From the NCBI GenBank assembly GCA_903893565.1, contig CAITMU010000057.1, positions 1 through 51,603 on the forward strand: a stretch of DNA of 51,603 nucleotides, given 5' to 3'. Under the pieces are notes generated by a model. It worked only from the letters and a program-made list of their open reading frames with translations. It ran no database searches and had not been told where the DNA came from. The first letter of the stretch is position 1. Every line of letters begins with the position of its first letter. This stretch comes from an uncultured beta proteobacterium (GTDB taxonomy: Bacteria; Pseudomonadota; Gammaproteobacteria; Burkholderiales; SG8-41). Shown piece by piece: positions 27,581-36,534 of the stretch. The translations under genes were made by a program, and so were the position numbers.

Positions 27581-29554
27581 TTATAGCTGGACGCCTTTTG
27601 TCTGAGATTGAGTAAAGGTCAAACGTAGCTCATCGATCGACTCTGGGTTCACCAGAGCGCTGGTATCGCCAAGCGGGGATAAAGTTAAAACGGCACGCAC
27701 CATGCGGCGCATGATTTTTTCATTACGGGTTTTGGGTAATTGACTCACAAAAAATATCTGTTTGGGGCGGTATGAGGCACCGAGTTCCTTGGCTAAATGT
27801 GATTGAATTAAAAGTTTTAAATGCTCATTGGCTTCCTCTAAATTGTGGGGCACGCACACACAACTTAAAGAGGAGCCTGTCACTGCATCGGGTAGCCCCA
27901 CGACAGCGGCTTCAGCAACGAGAGTCGATTGCACTAAGGCGGATTCTATTTCTGCTGGACCGGTTCTTTTGCCTGACAGCTTGATCGTGTCATCAGAGCG
28001 CCCCAACAAATACCATAATCCGTCGGAATCGCGTCTGGCAAGATCGCCTTGAACCCATACGTTCGGGATTTGCTGCCAGTAACTGTGTTCATATCGTTCG
28101 GGATCTTTCCAAAGCCCCCGTGTTAATCCGATGGACGGTGTTCGCATTACCAGTTCTCCCATTTGTCCATCGGGCAGGGGGGCGCCATCTGGATCGACGA
28201 TATCAGCGCCAGTTCCTGGCACAGGCGCTCCAAAGGCGCAGGGCTTTAAGGGATGATGAAACGTCCCGATGAGTATCGCGCCACCGCATTCGGTGCCGCC
28301 ACCGTAATTAAGAATCGGTATGCGTTTTTGGCACACATGATTAAAAAACCACATCCACGCATCCTCGTTCCAAGGCTCACCTGCAGAGACCGTGGCGCGT
28401 AGAGAACTTAAATCGTATTGATGCGGTAGGTCGCTTGAGTGGCGCATCATTTGCCGAACCGCCGTGGGTACGGTCCCTAATAAGGTGACTTTGTGTTTTT
28501 CGATTAACTGCCATTGACGGTCCGGTTCTGGATAGTCTGGAGCGCCTTCTGCAATCACCAAGGTTGCCCCGAGCAGAGCGCAACTGACGATGATTTTAGG
28601 ACCAGCGGCCCATCCCATATCGCTTAACCACATGAGTCGTTCGGTGGGATTTAAGTCCAGGCACAGGCCCACATCCAAGAGATTTTTACCGATGACGCCG
28701 CAGTGGGTGTGAATCGTGCCCTTCGCCTTTCCAGTGGTGCCTGAGGTATACATGAGCATAATGGGGGCATCGGCAGGCATCAATGCGGTGGCTACAGGGG
28801 GGCGGGTCGTGTGAATTAAACTATCCCAATCACAATCTCGAGGTTGATGGGGTACTGGGGTATTTTTTTCTCGTTGAAGGGTGATGATATGTTTTAACGA
28901 ATCAAGAGAAAGGGCCGCTTCATCGATGACCGATTTCATCGGTATTTTTTTACCGCGCCGATAGGTTTGATCCACGGTGATGACGGCAACCGCTTGGCTA
29001 TCGGCTAATCGGTCCACTAAGGGCTTCGGTCCATAGCCGGAAAACAAGGGCATGACGATGGCGCCTATTTTAGCAATAGCAAAATAGGCAATGGCCACCT
29101 CCGGTATCATCGGCATGTAAAGACCGATGACGTCACCCGAACGAATGCCGAGTGATAGTAATCCGGCGGCTAATTGGGTGGTTTGTGCATCGACTTCTTG
29201 GTAGGTGAGTTCGCGTGTTTGACCTTGCTCATTTTCCCAGACAATCGCTGGGTATTGCCAGGTCGGGGTCTCTCGGTGCCGCTCAAGGCAATGGGTAATG
29301 AGATTGGTTTTTCCCTGATCACACCAGATGGGCCATTGTGGGCCTCGTGGCGTTTTTAATATATCTTTGTAAGGTTTTTCAAAATGGATATTAAAGAATT
29401 GGAAGAGGGCGTCCCAAAACCAACCAGGATTTTTATTGGCTTTATGAAGTAGTTGAGCATAGTCAGCTAGTCCCTGCGCCTTCAGAAAAGCACTCAGCGT
29501 TGTTTTTTCTAGAGTTTGTGCGTTAGCTTTCCATACGAAGGACGATTCAGACAT
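27581..29554 (-). CDS. Acetyl/acetoacetyl-CoA synthetase-like AMP-forming ligase
   Basis: This 657-residue AMP-forming acyl-CoA synthetase is of the acetyl-CoA synthetase type: an N-terminal cap (WFWDALFQFFNIHFEKPY, about 45-62), the adenylate motif MYTSGTTGKAKGTIH (about 268-282), Y-G-G-G-T-E-C near 420, G-R-S-D-D-T-I-K-L-S-G near 520, and the C-terminal catalytic Lys in R-N-E-K-I-M-R-R. It activates a short carboxylic acid with ATP and CoA in the cytoplasm. In the middle T-E-C-G stands where acetyl-CoA synthetases have T-E-T-G, so acetate itself is not assured. It is the only long gene on this strand between 1 and 30 kb and diverges from Bug receptor 9. Confidence 0.87.
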   Translation of the reverse strand: MSESSFVWKANAQTLEKTTLSAFLKAQGLADYAQLLHKANKNPGWFWDALFQFFNIHFEKPYKDILKTPRGPQWPIWCDQGKTNLITHCLERHRETPTWQYPAIVWENEQGQTRELTYQEVDAQTTQLAAGLLSLGIRSGDVIGLYMPMIPEVAIAYFAIAKIGAIVMPLFSGYGPKPLVDRLADSQAVAVITVDQTYRRGKKIPMKSVIDEAALSLDSLKHIITLQREKNTPVPHQPRDCDWDSLIHTTRPPVATALMPADAPIMLMYTSGTTGKAKGTIHTHCGVIGKNLLDVGLCLDLNPTERLMWLSDMGWAAGPKIIVSCALLGATLVIAEGAPDYPEPDRQWQLIEKHKVTLLGTVPTAVRQMMRHSSDLPHQYDLSSLRATVSAGEPWNEDAWMWFFNHVCQKRIPILNYGGGTECGGAILIGTFHHPLKPCAFGAPVPGTGADIVDPDGAPLPDGQMGELVMRTPSIGLTRGLWKDPERYEHSYWQQIPNVWVQGDLARRDSDGLWYLLGRSDDTIKLSGKRTGPAEIESALVQSTLVAEAAVVGLPDAVTGSSLSCVCVPHNLEEANEHLKLLIQSHLAKELGASYRPKQIFFVSQLPKTRNEKIMRRMVRAVLTLSPLGDTSALVNPESIDELRLTFTQSQTKGVQL

Positions 29555-29794
29555 AGGGCTATAAAGTTAGGATGAAATGAAGTAAGGAGGTAAGTGTGGG
29601 AGGTCTTTTATATTTTTTTCAAGGCTTTTTTCTCATTCGACCCTAGGCTTTGCCGATGACATCCCAAGTCGCCAAGACTTTTATTCTTGACTCAGTTATT
29701 ATCCTAGAAAAAAAGTGATCTGGAAATTGATTTCATCTTAACGGATGTTTACTATCGTTAATTTATTCGAACAGAAGTGATTAGAGGGGTGTGT
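29555..29794. other. Divergent intergenic region
   Basis: These 240 bases separate the divergent CoA-ligase and Bug receptor 9 genes, so promoters for both should lie here. I see an AT-rich stretch at about 29700-29770 but no convincing -35/-10 pair. AGAGGGG at 29783-29789 is the ribosome binding site of the Bug gene. Confidence 0.4.
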
Positions 29795-30826
29795 ATGCGA
29801 TATTCTAAATTTTTATTCAGTAAGATGGTTGGGGGAGAGCGCTTGGCTTGTGATCGACTGATCCGAGGGTGTGCTTTTTGTATGTTTTTTTTAGCCGTGC
29901 CTTCTTTTGCACAAGACACCGTTGCTAATTACCCCAACAAGCTCATAAGGGTGATTGTGCCAGCAGCGGCAGGGGGGGGCGCTGATATTGTAGCCCGTAT
30001 TTTTGGACAACCTCTGGGTAAGGGGTTGGGGCAAAATGTTCTAGTCGATAACCGCCCTGGCGCTGCCAACATCATTGGTACTGAGCTCGTGGCTAAGGCG
30101 CCTGCCGATGGCTATACCCTATTGCTCGGGACAACGGGCCCTTTGGCGAATAATCCTCTTCTTTACACTAAATTACCCTATGATTCCGTTCGAGATTTTG
30201 CGCCCATTAGTAATGTGGCGAATTCCGCTTTTGTATTGGTCGTACACCCGAGCGTGATGGCTAAATCGCTCAATGAATTGATTGCTCTGGCAAAGGCTAA
30301 GCCCGGAGAGCTGTCCTTTGCCTCTTGGGGTAAAGGCAGTTCTACTCATTTGGCAACCTTGCTATTGACTTCAACCACGCATATTCAGTTGATTCATGTG
30401 CCTTATAAGGGCAGTGGTAACGCCATGCCTGATATGTTGGCGGGAAATGTGCAGATGGCCTTTGATTCATTGCTCTCCTCAGTCCCGCATATCCAGTCAG
30501 CTCGACTACGACCCCTGGGCGTTTCAGCCCCTAAACGATCTGCGGTATTACCAGAAGTGCCAACCATCGCTTCTCTGGGGTTAGAGGATTTTGAAGCAGG
30601 TTCATGGTATGGTTTTCTGGCGCCCGCTAAAACGCCTAATCCCATTATTCAGAAATTAAATGCTGAGATATTGAAGGCTATCAAATCCCCAGAAGTGCTG
30701 GATCGCTTGGCAAGCCTTGGTTCGGATCCTATCGGTTCAACCCCATCACAATTTAGTGAACAAATTCAAAAAGATTTGATTCGTTGGGGCAAAGTGGTTA
30801 AAGGTTCCGACATTCAGCCAGAGTAA
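29795..30826 (+). CDS. Bug/TctC-type periplasmic receptor 9
   Basis: This 343-residue Bug receptor is slightly longer than most because its signal peptide has a long N-region (cleavage near SFA|Q, about residue 39). ATG 29795 is chosen: AGAGGGG is 5 bases upstream, while a GTG at 29777 lies before that site. Loops are VPAAAGGGADIVAR and ASWGKGSSTHLATLLL, the latter with Trp and Lys substitutions. A run of eight G (29972-29979) encodes the glycine loop. It is convergent with the enolase-superfamily gene. Confidence 0.88.
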   Translation: MRYSKFLFSKMVGGERLACDRLIRGCAFCMFFLAVPSFAQDTVANYPNKLIRVIVPAAAGGGADIVARIFGQPLGKGLGQNVLVDNRPGAANIIGTELVAKAPADGYTLLLGTTGPLANNPLLYTKLPYDSVRDFAPISNVANSAFVLVVHPSVMAKSLNELIALAKAKPGELSFASWGKGSSTHLATLLLTSTTHIQLIHVPYKGSGNAMPDMLAGNVQMAFDSLLSSVPHIQSARLRPLGVSAPKRSAVLPEVPTIASLGLEDFEAGSWYGFLAPAKTPNPIIQKLNAEILKAIKSPEVLDRLASLGSDPIGSTPSQFSEQIQKDLIRWGKVVKGSDIQPE

Positions 30827-30835
30827 GCGCGTTTG

Positions 30836-30862
30836 AATGCTTGTCCCCTAAGGGCGAGCATT
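30836..30862. terminator. Possible bidirectional terminator hairpin
   Basis: AATGCTTGTCC pairs with GGGCGAGCATT, giving an 11-bp stem with two G-T wobbles and a 5-nt loop, placed between two convergent genes. There is no T-run on either side, so intrinsic termination is uncertain. Confidence 0.4.
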
Positions 30863-30881
30863 GCCTCCCAATCCTGGTGAA

Positions 30882-32069
30882 TTAGTGGGGGATGATGGTA
30901 AAGGCCCGGATCAATTTTTCATTGACTCTGACCCCTAATCCAGGGCCCGTGGGGCAGGCTACACTCGCATTGACTTGTTGGAGTGGATTGTCGACCAAAT
31001 CTGTTTGTAAATAATGGTTATTGATATTCAAGCCCCAATGAAGGTTGGGTATGGCATAGGCCAAGTGAGTCAGTGCTGCTACTGCAATGCTAGATTCTCC
31101 TGTTTTACTGGCTAAATCCACGCAAAGTCCTAGTCCATCACTAATGATGGCTGCACGCTGGGTTTGTATTAACCCCCCTAGTTTGATCGTTTTAAGGTTA
31201 ACGCCCTTAATGGGGCCTGCTTTATGGCACTCAAAGATGTTGTTGATCCCATGTATGGATTCATCTGCACACAAGTCAACAGGGCTGGATCGACCTAATT
31301 CAGCCATTTTCTCGATATCTTCATCACCGAAGGGTTGTTCTAGAAACATCAAGCCACAAGAGGCTACCCCTTGAACGTAGGCATGGGCATGAGCCGAAGA
31401 TAAGCCCATATTGGCATCGGCGCACAGCAAGGCATCGGGTCCAAGGGCTTTACGTATTTTATGGGCGGCTAGAATTTCTTGCTCTACTGATTTGACGCCG
31501 ACTTTTAATTTAAAAAATCGATATCCCTTTTTCCAGGAGTGGCGCGCCTCTGCAATATCTTGTTCGATATTAGGGTTGCCCAGTTGATATTGCGTTAATA
31601 CGCTTTCACGTGCCTTGCCCCCTAGTAACTGCACTACTGGCACTTGCAGGTACTGACCCACAAGATCGTGTAAGGCGATATCGCAAGCCGCTTTTGCCCC
31701 CTGATTGCCGATGAGACCTTGCCCCATGGTCAGGATTTGATAGGGTAAATCGAGACCATTTTTGCCCATTAATCGAGGGGCTAGATAGTGCTTAACCGCG
31801 TAGACCATGCCAGCAAGATTTTCTCCCGTCATGCTAGGGGCTGCTGAGGCTTCGCCCCAACCAACGAGCCCATTGTGGGCTTCGATTCTAACGATCAGTG
31901 ATTCCGATCGATCAAATCGTTGGCCCCCCCCCATTAATACCGGTTTGGTGAGGGGCACGGACACCGCTATTGCCGATACCTCTCGGATCAACAAGGGTTG
32001 TACAGTCGCCTCGTTTAAGGGCGATGGCTTTGTCTTGGCCGGAATGATAGGGGAGCGTGAGCGAGCCAT
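30882..32069 (-). CDS. Enolase-superfamily enzyme, muconate-cycloisomerase-like
   Basis: This 395-residue member of the mandelate racemase/muconate lactonizing enzyme group abstracts a proton alpha to a carboxylate using Mg2+. Visible are the K-x-K pair Lys187/Lys189 (F-F-K-L-K-V), metal ligands Asp218 (D-A-N), Glu244 (L-E-Q-P-F) and Asp269 (A-D-E-S), and the opposing Lys in N-L-K-T-I-K-L-G-G (Lys293/Lys296). Lysines on both sides of the barrel fit the cycloisomerase/racemase/epimerase subgroup. About 25 residues precede the first strand and there is no clear ribosome binding site, so the true start could be internal. Its neighbours are a cupin and Bug receptor 10 on the same strand. Confidence 0.85.
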   Translation of the reverse strand: MARSRSPIIPAKTKPSPLNEATVQPLLIREVSAIAVSVPLTKPVLMGGGQRFDRSESLIVRIEAHNGLVGWGEASAAPSMTGENLAGMVYAVKHYLAPRLMGKNGLDLPYQILTMGQGLIGNQGAKAACDIALHDLVGQYLQVPVVQLLGGKARESVLTQYQLGNPNIEQDIAEARHSWKKGYRFFKLKVGVKSVEQEILAAHKIRKALGPDALLCADANMGLSSAHAHAYVQGVASCGLMFLEQPFGDEDIEKMAELGRSSPVDLCADESIHGINNIFECHKAGPIKGVNLKTIKLGGLIQTQRAAIISDGLGLCVDLASKTGESSIAVAALTHLAYAIPNLHWGLNINNHYLQTDLVDNPLQQVNASVACPTGPGLGVRVNEKLIRAFTIIPH

Positions 32070-32104
32070 TAGGGTTTTGTCGAGATTGATTTTTTTGGGT
32101 AGGT

Positions 32105-32479
32105 TTAGTTCACCGATGGGGGGAAACGATAGACGGCAAACACAATACCGCCCACGGGGTATTCAAAGGGACCATGTGCCGTATCGGGTGGGGCGTAGTG
32201 GAAATCGCCTTTTTTAAGAACTTTACCAGCTACATGTTGCTCTCCTTCAACGACCATGACGCAGTGTGAGGTGACATGCTGATGCTGGGGTTCTACATAT
32301 CCGGGAGGAAATTTAACGAGTGCAGCGACTTGACCTTGTTTGTCATCGCGCATGAGTACTTTGATTTTAAGATTGGGGTGTATTTTATGGGCGCCGGTGG
32401 GTAGTTGAAACAAGGTGACGTTGTCGTCCCATTCGAGATTTTCGGTATTGATGGCCATGAAGGGTATGTCGCTTAGCAT
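32105..32479 (-). CDS. Small cupin protein (ChrR-like barrel)
   Basis: This 124-residue single-domain cupin has a metal-binding pattern Q-H-Q-H-V-T-S-H at about 64-71 and the closing motif A-P-P-D-T-A-H-G-P. Such proteins act as small metal-dependent isomerases, oxygenases or anti-sigma-like sensors. AGGAG lies 8 bases before the ATG. It is 35 bp upstream of the enolase-superfamily gene in the same direction and probably acts in that pathway. Its leader contains the TATAAAGGG tandem repeat. Confidence 0.8.
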   Translation of the reverse strand: MLSDIPFMAINTENLEWDDNVTLFQLPTGAHKIHPNLKIKVLMRDDKQGQVAALVKFPPGYVEPQHQHVTSHCVMVVEGEQHVAGKVLKKGDFHYAPPDTAHGPFEYPVGGIVFAVYRFPPSVN

Positions 32480-32526
32480 GATGTTGACTCCTGTGAGTTA
32501 AAAATGAGGGTAAGAGGTATAAGCGC

Positions 32527-32563
32527 TATAAAGGGTATAAAGGGTATAAAGGGGTATAAAGGG
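32527..32563. repeat. Four tandem TATAAAGGG units
   Basis: Four head-to-tail copies of TATAAAGGG stand at 32527, 32536, 32545 and 32555; the third has one extra G. A degenerate TATAAGCG precedes them. They occupy the 101-bp gap between Bug receptor 10 and the cupin gene, in the cupin's 5' leader. Confidence 0.85.
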
Positions 32564-32580
32564 TTTTAAGAGGGGATTTG

Positions 32581-33546
32581 TTATTCAGCCTTAGCGCCGG
32601 AGGCTTTGGCTACCTTTCCCCAACGTTCGTATTCTTCACGGATGAATCGTGAGAATTCGGCACTACTGCTTGGTGCAGGAAATTGCCCGATGGAGCGTAA
32701 TCGATTGATAGTATCGGGATCGTGTAAGACACGAACGACCGAAGCATTGAGCTTATTTAAAAGATCACCGGGGATGGCAGCTGGCGCGATAAATCCATAC
32801 CATTCGGAGACCGTGCCCAACTCGGGATAACCGGCCTCGTTGGCGGTCGGCACGTCCGGTAGGGCCTCGATACGCTGAGAGCCCAGTAAGGCCAAAGCGC
32901 GTAGTTTTCCCGATTTGACATGGGGCACGGTTGGAGTGGGTACGCCAAACATAATACTGACTTGACCGGATATCAAATCAATGACCGCCGGTGCGCCTCC
33001 TTTGTAGGGGACATGAAGCAATTGGGTGTGGGTAATTAATTTAAATAATTCACCAACCAGTTGCGGCCCTGCTGAGGTTGACGCAAAACTTAATTGACCA
33101 GGGCGTGCGCTAGCAAGCTTGGCTAAACCCTTCATCGAGGTCGCAGGCACAGACGGGTGTGCAAGACAAATATAGGGCATCGTGACACCGCCTGAAATAG
33201 GAGCAAAGTCTTTTAAAGTGTCGTAGCCAGTATTGTTATAAAGGTGGGGGTTGATGGCAAGAGAGCCTGAGTGGGCTAGGGTGAGCGTATAGCCATCAGG
33301 GGCTGCCTTAGCGCCCATCGTAGTGCCGATGCTGCCTTGGGCACCTCCACGATTATCAATAATGACTTGTCTTCCCCACTGTTCTGAGAGTTTGCCTCCC
33401 ACAATGCGACCCATGCTATCGGTGCCGCCTCCCGCAGGGAAGGGGACGATCAGGCGAACGGCTTTAACGGGGTAATCCTCGGCGTGTAAACTGGGCAAGA
33501 GCACGCAAGAAGAAATGAAAAATGCGACTAAAGATATGAAATTCAT
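32581..33546 (-). CDS. Bug/TctC-type periplasmic receptor 10
   Basis: This 321-residue Bug receptor has a signal peptide ending near LHA|E. The first loop, VPFPAGGGTDSMGR, is canonical. The second, SFASTSAGPQLVGELF, is one or two residues shorter and lacks the glycine run and the His found in most copies here, so ligand contacts should differ. It is upstream of the cupin and enolase-superfamily genes on the same strand and 23 bp downstream of another cupin gene, forming a four-gene unit. Confidence 0.88.
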   Translation of the reverse strand: MNFISLVAFFISSCVLLPSLHAEDYPVKAVRLIVPFPAGGGTDSMGRIVGGKLSEQWGRQVIIDNRGGAQGSIGTTMGAKAAPDGYTLTLAHSGSLAINPHLYNNTGYDTLKDFAPISGGVTMPYICLAHPSVPATSMKGLAKLASARPGQLSFASTSAGPQLVGELFKLITHTQLLHVPYKGGAPAVIDLISGQVSIMFGVPTPTVPHVKSGKLRALALLGSQRIEALPDVPTANEAGYPELGTVSEWYGFIAPAAIPGDLLNKLNASVVRVLHDPDTINRLRSIGQFPAPSSSAEFSRFIREEYERWGKVAKASGAKAE

Positions 33547-33569
33547 CAGAAAGGGGCTTTTGTTGTTAT

Positions 33570-33980
33570 TTATTGGGTGATGTCGGTATTTAAGGCTTGG
33601 GTCTCGAACTGACCGGGTGAGGTGATTTCTAATAACTCTAAATCATCCGAGCAGTCCAGTTCATTGTGCACGATCCCAGGCGGTTGTAGGCAGCAGTCAC
33701 CGGGACCAAAGGTATGTTCGCCGTGGTCTTTATAGGTAAATTTTATCCACCCTTTTAAAATGTAGATCATCTGAAAGTTCAATTGATGCAGATGAAGTCC
33801 AGTGGTGTGAAGACTTCCGTGATCCTCACCTTTTTTAACCCGGATCACATGAGCCTTGAATTGACCTTGAGTGGCATTTTGGATGCCCAGATCTCGATAT
33901 TCTAAAAAAGGGCGTAGACCAGAATCAAATTGAGCTTCTTTAGCATAACTGACACAAAAATTAAATTCACTATTTGACAT
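33570..33980 (-). CDS. Cupin-domain protein
   Basis: This 136-residue single cupin has metal-ligand pattern H-L-H-Q-L-N-F-Q-M-I-Y-I-L-K-G at about 63-77 and C-L-Q-P-P-G-I-V-H-N near 101-110. AGGA lies 8 bases before the ATG. It heads the minus-strand group cupin, Bug 10, cupin, enolase-superfamily enzyme, diverging from the SDR gene. Possible roles are a small isomerase or lyase, or ligand sensing; not resolved. Confidence 0.78.
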   Translation of the reverse strand: MSNSEFNFCVSYAKEAQFDSGLRPFLEYRDLGIQNATQGQFKAHVIRVKKGEDHGSLHTTGLHLHQLNFQMIYILKGWIKFTYKDHGEHTFGPGDCCLQPPGIVHNELDCSDDLELLEITSPGQFETQALNTDITQ

Positions 33981-34089
33981 AAGCGCTATCCTAAATACAT
34001 TGTTGTTCGACTACACATGAGCTTAGATGAATCTTTGTTTTTATTATTTATTTACCCTATTATAAGCTCCTTATTTATAGGAGGATAGT

Positions 34090-34848
34090 ATGAGAGGGTT
34101 GCAGCGCTGGAAAAATAAAGTGGCGATGGTGACAGGCGCTTCAGGTGGAATTGGTGAGGCGTTAGCCAGTGCATTGGCTGAGCAGGGTATGCGCGTTGTG
34201 CTGGTGGCAAGAAGAAAGGATCGCTTGGAAGCGCTCGCCAAGCGACTGCGAGACGGTGGGGCCGAAGTTGAATTTATTGTTTGTGATGTGGGTATTGAAT
34301 CACAGGTGATTGAGGCCTTTGCTTCGGTGGCAAAGAAGTGGGGTGGCGTTGACGTTTTGATTAATAATGCAGGCACCGGCATGATGAGTCGACTTGAGGC
34401 TGGGCAATGGACCGATTGGTGTGACACGTTAAAAATCAACGTTGCCTCTTACGCCTTGTGTGTTCGCGAAGTATTGCCGCAGATGAAGTTAAAAGCAGAA
34501 GCGCAGATCATTAATTTATCTTCCCTCTACGCACATCGTGATCAAGTGGCTAATTTCTCTTTTTATCAGGCTTCCAAATTTGCTGTTCGGGCCATGACCA
34601 ATACGCTACGGGCGGAGTTAGCTCAGCCCACTACCCATATTCGAGTGGGCATGATTTCTCCAGGCATGGTCGCTACAGAGTTTAGAGGTCGAGCGACCTC
34701 GGGTGCGTTTACTTACGAGTCTTATTTTGAAAAATTTCCCCCCTTGCTTCCTTCGGACATTGTGGATGCCGCGCTTTACATGCTCTCTACCCCGGCGCAT
34801 GTACAGGTGCAAGATATTTTGATTTCGCCCCTGGGACAAGCGTTATAG
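34090..34848 (+). CDS. Short-chain dehydrogenase/reductase (SDR)
   Basis: This 252-residue classical SDR is an NAD(P)-dependent alcohol/ketone oxidoreductase. The nucleotide motif is T-G-A-S-G-G-I-G (15-22), followed by N-N-A-G (92-95), catalytic Ser144/Ser145 region, Tyr159 and Lys163 (Y-Q-A-S-K). Arg41-Arg42 after the second strand fit an NADP preference. A perfect AGGAGG at 34079-34084 lies 5 bases before the ATG, the strongest ribosome binding site in the window. It stands alone between divergent and convergent neighbours. A run of nine G at 34851-34859 follows its stop. Confidence 0.9.
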   Translation: MRGLQRWKNKVAMVTGASGGIGEALASALAEQGMRVVLVARRKDRLEALAKRLRDGGAEVEFIVCDVGIESQVIEAFASVAKKWGGVDVLINNAGTGMMSRLEAGQWTDWCDTLKINVASYALCVREVLPQMKLKAEAQIINLSSLYAHRDQVANFSFYQASKFAVRAMTNTLRAELAQPTTHIRVGMISPGMVATEFRGRATSGAFTYESYFEKFPPLLPSDIVDAALYMLSTPAHVQVQDILISPLGQAL

Positions 34849-34940
34849 TTGGGGGGGGGCTCAATCTTTTTTTAAATAGTTGAGTAAAACGAACAACCGA
34901 TTCAAACCCTTTTGTTGATCGATGGGCCGATGGAATTGGG

Positions 34941-35639
34941 TTACTTCATTTTGTTAAACTCAATCTCCGTGAGTGGTCTGTGAGTGACGATATAGCACAC
35001 ATGGGCCATTTTTTTATAGGCTGAAATTTTTATTTCAAACCATTTTTTTTCTTCTTTAGTGTGGCAGGTATATTTTTCACTAAAGTGTTTCGTGTTGTCT
35101 TTCATGACTTCACGAATGTGGTAAGCGATATTTTTTGCTCCCTCCGATTTGGCTCCCGTTGCGTTATCGCACAACTTAAGATAATTGATTCCTTCACAGC
35201 CTAGCGAGCCTTGTTTTAATTTTGGATGAATCATAGCGTTTGCGCGCCATGCATTGTTCACCAACACAATGGTTCCTTTTGAATCCAAAATGGCAGTGAG
35301 CGGGGATATGAAATTTAACGCCGCTTGGCCAAGTTTTTCAATTCTTTGTAATTCGTAGGAGGCCAGTTGTTTTATAGGGTCTATTTTGGGGCTTTGTAAG
35401 CTCGGTAATTCCAAATCAGGAATATTCATTGAAAATATAAAATTGGAGCTCAAATTGAGCCAACTGATGAGTATTTTGAGTCGGGAGGGCTCTGGCATTG
35501 ATTGGCCATTGATCCACTTTCTCACCGATTCTCTTGAAATGGGATTGGAATGAATGTTTCGAAAATTAAATTCAAGGGCTAGTTGATTGGCTGTAGGAAT
35601 TTTGCCAAAACGATTGATAAGCCCTGCCCTGAAGGCCAA
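34941..35639 (-). CDS. HTH-PAS transcriptional regulator
   Basis: This 232-residue protein has an N-terminal DNA-binding part (about 1-70): ISRESVRKWINGQSMPEPSR looks like the recognition helix and following turn of a repressor-type HTH. A PAS-like domain follows (about 95-225) with SPLTAILDSKGTIVLVNNAWR at its start. It probably senses a small molecule or a redox cue and controls a neighbouring gene, possibly itself. Its own upstream region (35640-35993) contains a perfect dyad. This is the only regulator in the window. Confidence 0.75.
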   Translation of the reverse strand: MAFRAGLINRFGKIPTANQLALEFNFRNIHSNPISRESVRKWINGQSMPEPSRLKILISWLNLSSNFIFSMNIPDLELPSLQSPKIDPIKQLASYELQRIEKLGQAALNFISPLTAILDSKGTIVLVNNAWRANAMIHPKLKQGSLGCEGINYLKLCDNATGAKSEGAKNIAYHIREVMKDNTKHFSEKYTCHTKEEKKWFEIKISAYKKMAHVCYIVTHRPLTEIEFNKMK

Positions 35640-35993
35640 ATTAAAGCGATCGATGACCGATTGATTAATTTTATTGACTCTTAAGATTAATTTTAAGGGT
35701 TTTTAATGATCGTTTTTAAGGTTAAAAAAATGCTAATTCCAAGGGGTTTATATCACCATTTAACTTGAAAAATATGATTTTTCGTTGATTCAACTTTTTA
35801 AGGACTCAATTGCCAACTTGTAGTTGGCAAATTCACAAAATAAAGGTTTATATTTGTTTGACATAAGAGTTTTAAGAGCAATGTATTGATTGTCTTTTTT
35901 GGTAAGGCAAGATGAATCCCAGTGTTTTTTTACGTAATAATTGATGAACGCTTCACCGCGATTGGACCTTTTGGGTATTGAGGCTTTTAAAAA
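35640..35993. other. Intergenic region upstream of the regulator
   Basis: These 354 bases are AT-rich with no gene that I can support. They should hold the promoter of the HTH-PAS gene on the minus strand. The one structured element is the dyad at 35810-35830. Confidence 0.5.
35810..35830. promoter_or_regulatory. Perfect 8-bp dyad, possible operator
   Basis: TTGCCAAC and GTTGGCAA form a perfect inverted repeat with a 5-nt spacer (TTGTA). It lies about 170 bp upstream of the HTH-PAS gene start, in a gene-free, AT-rich region, so an operator is more likely than a terminator (no T-run follows). Confidence 0.45.
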
Positions 35994-36167
35994 ATGGCGA
36001 TACTTAATTACTTAACCGCTTTAGAGGCTTTCAAAGAGAATGGATCCATCACATTGTTGGACGTCAAACAGATGTCTTATCAGGATCTCAATGATTTTTT
36101 TGAAGATCTCAAATATTGGAAAGTCTATGGCGGTAACGATATTGCTAAACTGGGACAAAAATACTAG
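35994..36167 (+). CDS. Small hypothetical protein, 57 aa
   Basis: This short frame starts ATG at 35994, with TGAGG about 10 bases upstream, and ends TAG. The translation (MAILNYLTALEAFKENGS..., then DLNDFFEDLKYWKVYGG) is well-mixed, helical-looking and acidic/basic balanced, unlike random frames. It is antisense to a longer, less protein-like frame, and I prefer this one. I do not recognise the family. Confidence 0.4.
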   Translation: MAILNYLTALEAFKENGSITLLDVKQMSYQDLNDFFEDLKYWKVYGGNDIAKLGQKY

Positions 36168-36331
36168 CACCGCATTTTTGCTGTCAAATGTGAGGTAAGT
36201 TTGTTGTGCTCTAGAACTTGAGTCTGAGATGTCAATCATGACGGGTCGGTAGGTTGTGTCGGTGAAGAGAGATATTTTTATTATCAGGTAAGATTTTCTA
36301 TAAAAATTATATTCAGGCAACGACAATAGAT

Positions 36332-36529
36332 ATGACAATTGATGCTATATTTCCGGCCGGAAAAGCCCTAAGCGCCACGATACGTGGATTTAGTTCAAAA
36401 AATAAAGCCGATCGGTTTATTTCAACCCTTGAGGGGGACAATGAGATCGTGCAAGTGGTCTGTTACGAGAGGCTTGTGCCAAAAAGCAAAAGTCGTGTTC
36501 TCGGGTATTTTGTGAAGGCCAAGGACTAA
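36332..36529 (+). CDS. Small hypothetical protein, 65 aa
   Basis: This 65-residue frame encodes MTIDAIFPAGKALSATIRGF, then a Lys-rich, beta-prone C-terminus (VCYERLVPKSKSRVLGYFVK). There is no signal peptide or recognised motif and no clear ribosome binding site. It is in the same direction as the 57-residue frame 165 bp upstream, and they may be a small two-gene unit. Confidence 0.4.
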   Translation: MTIDAIFPAGKALSATIRGFSSKNKADRFISTLEGDNEIVQVVCYERLVPKSKSRVLGYFVKAKD

Positions 36530-36534
36530 ATCCT

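Noticed and set aside
36021..36338. Minus-strand frame of 105 residues as a gene
   Set aside because: It overlaps the more protein-like 57-residue plus-strand frame antisense, has no ribosome binding site, and its composition looks random.
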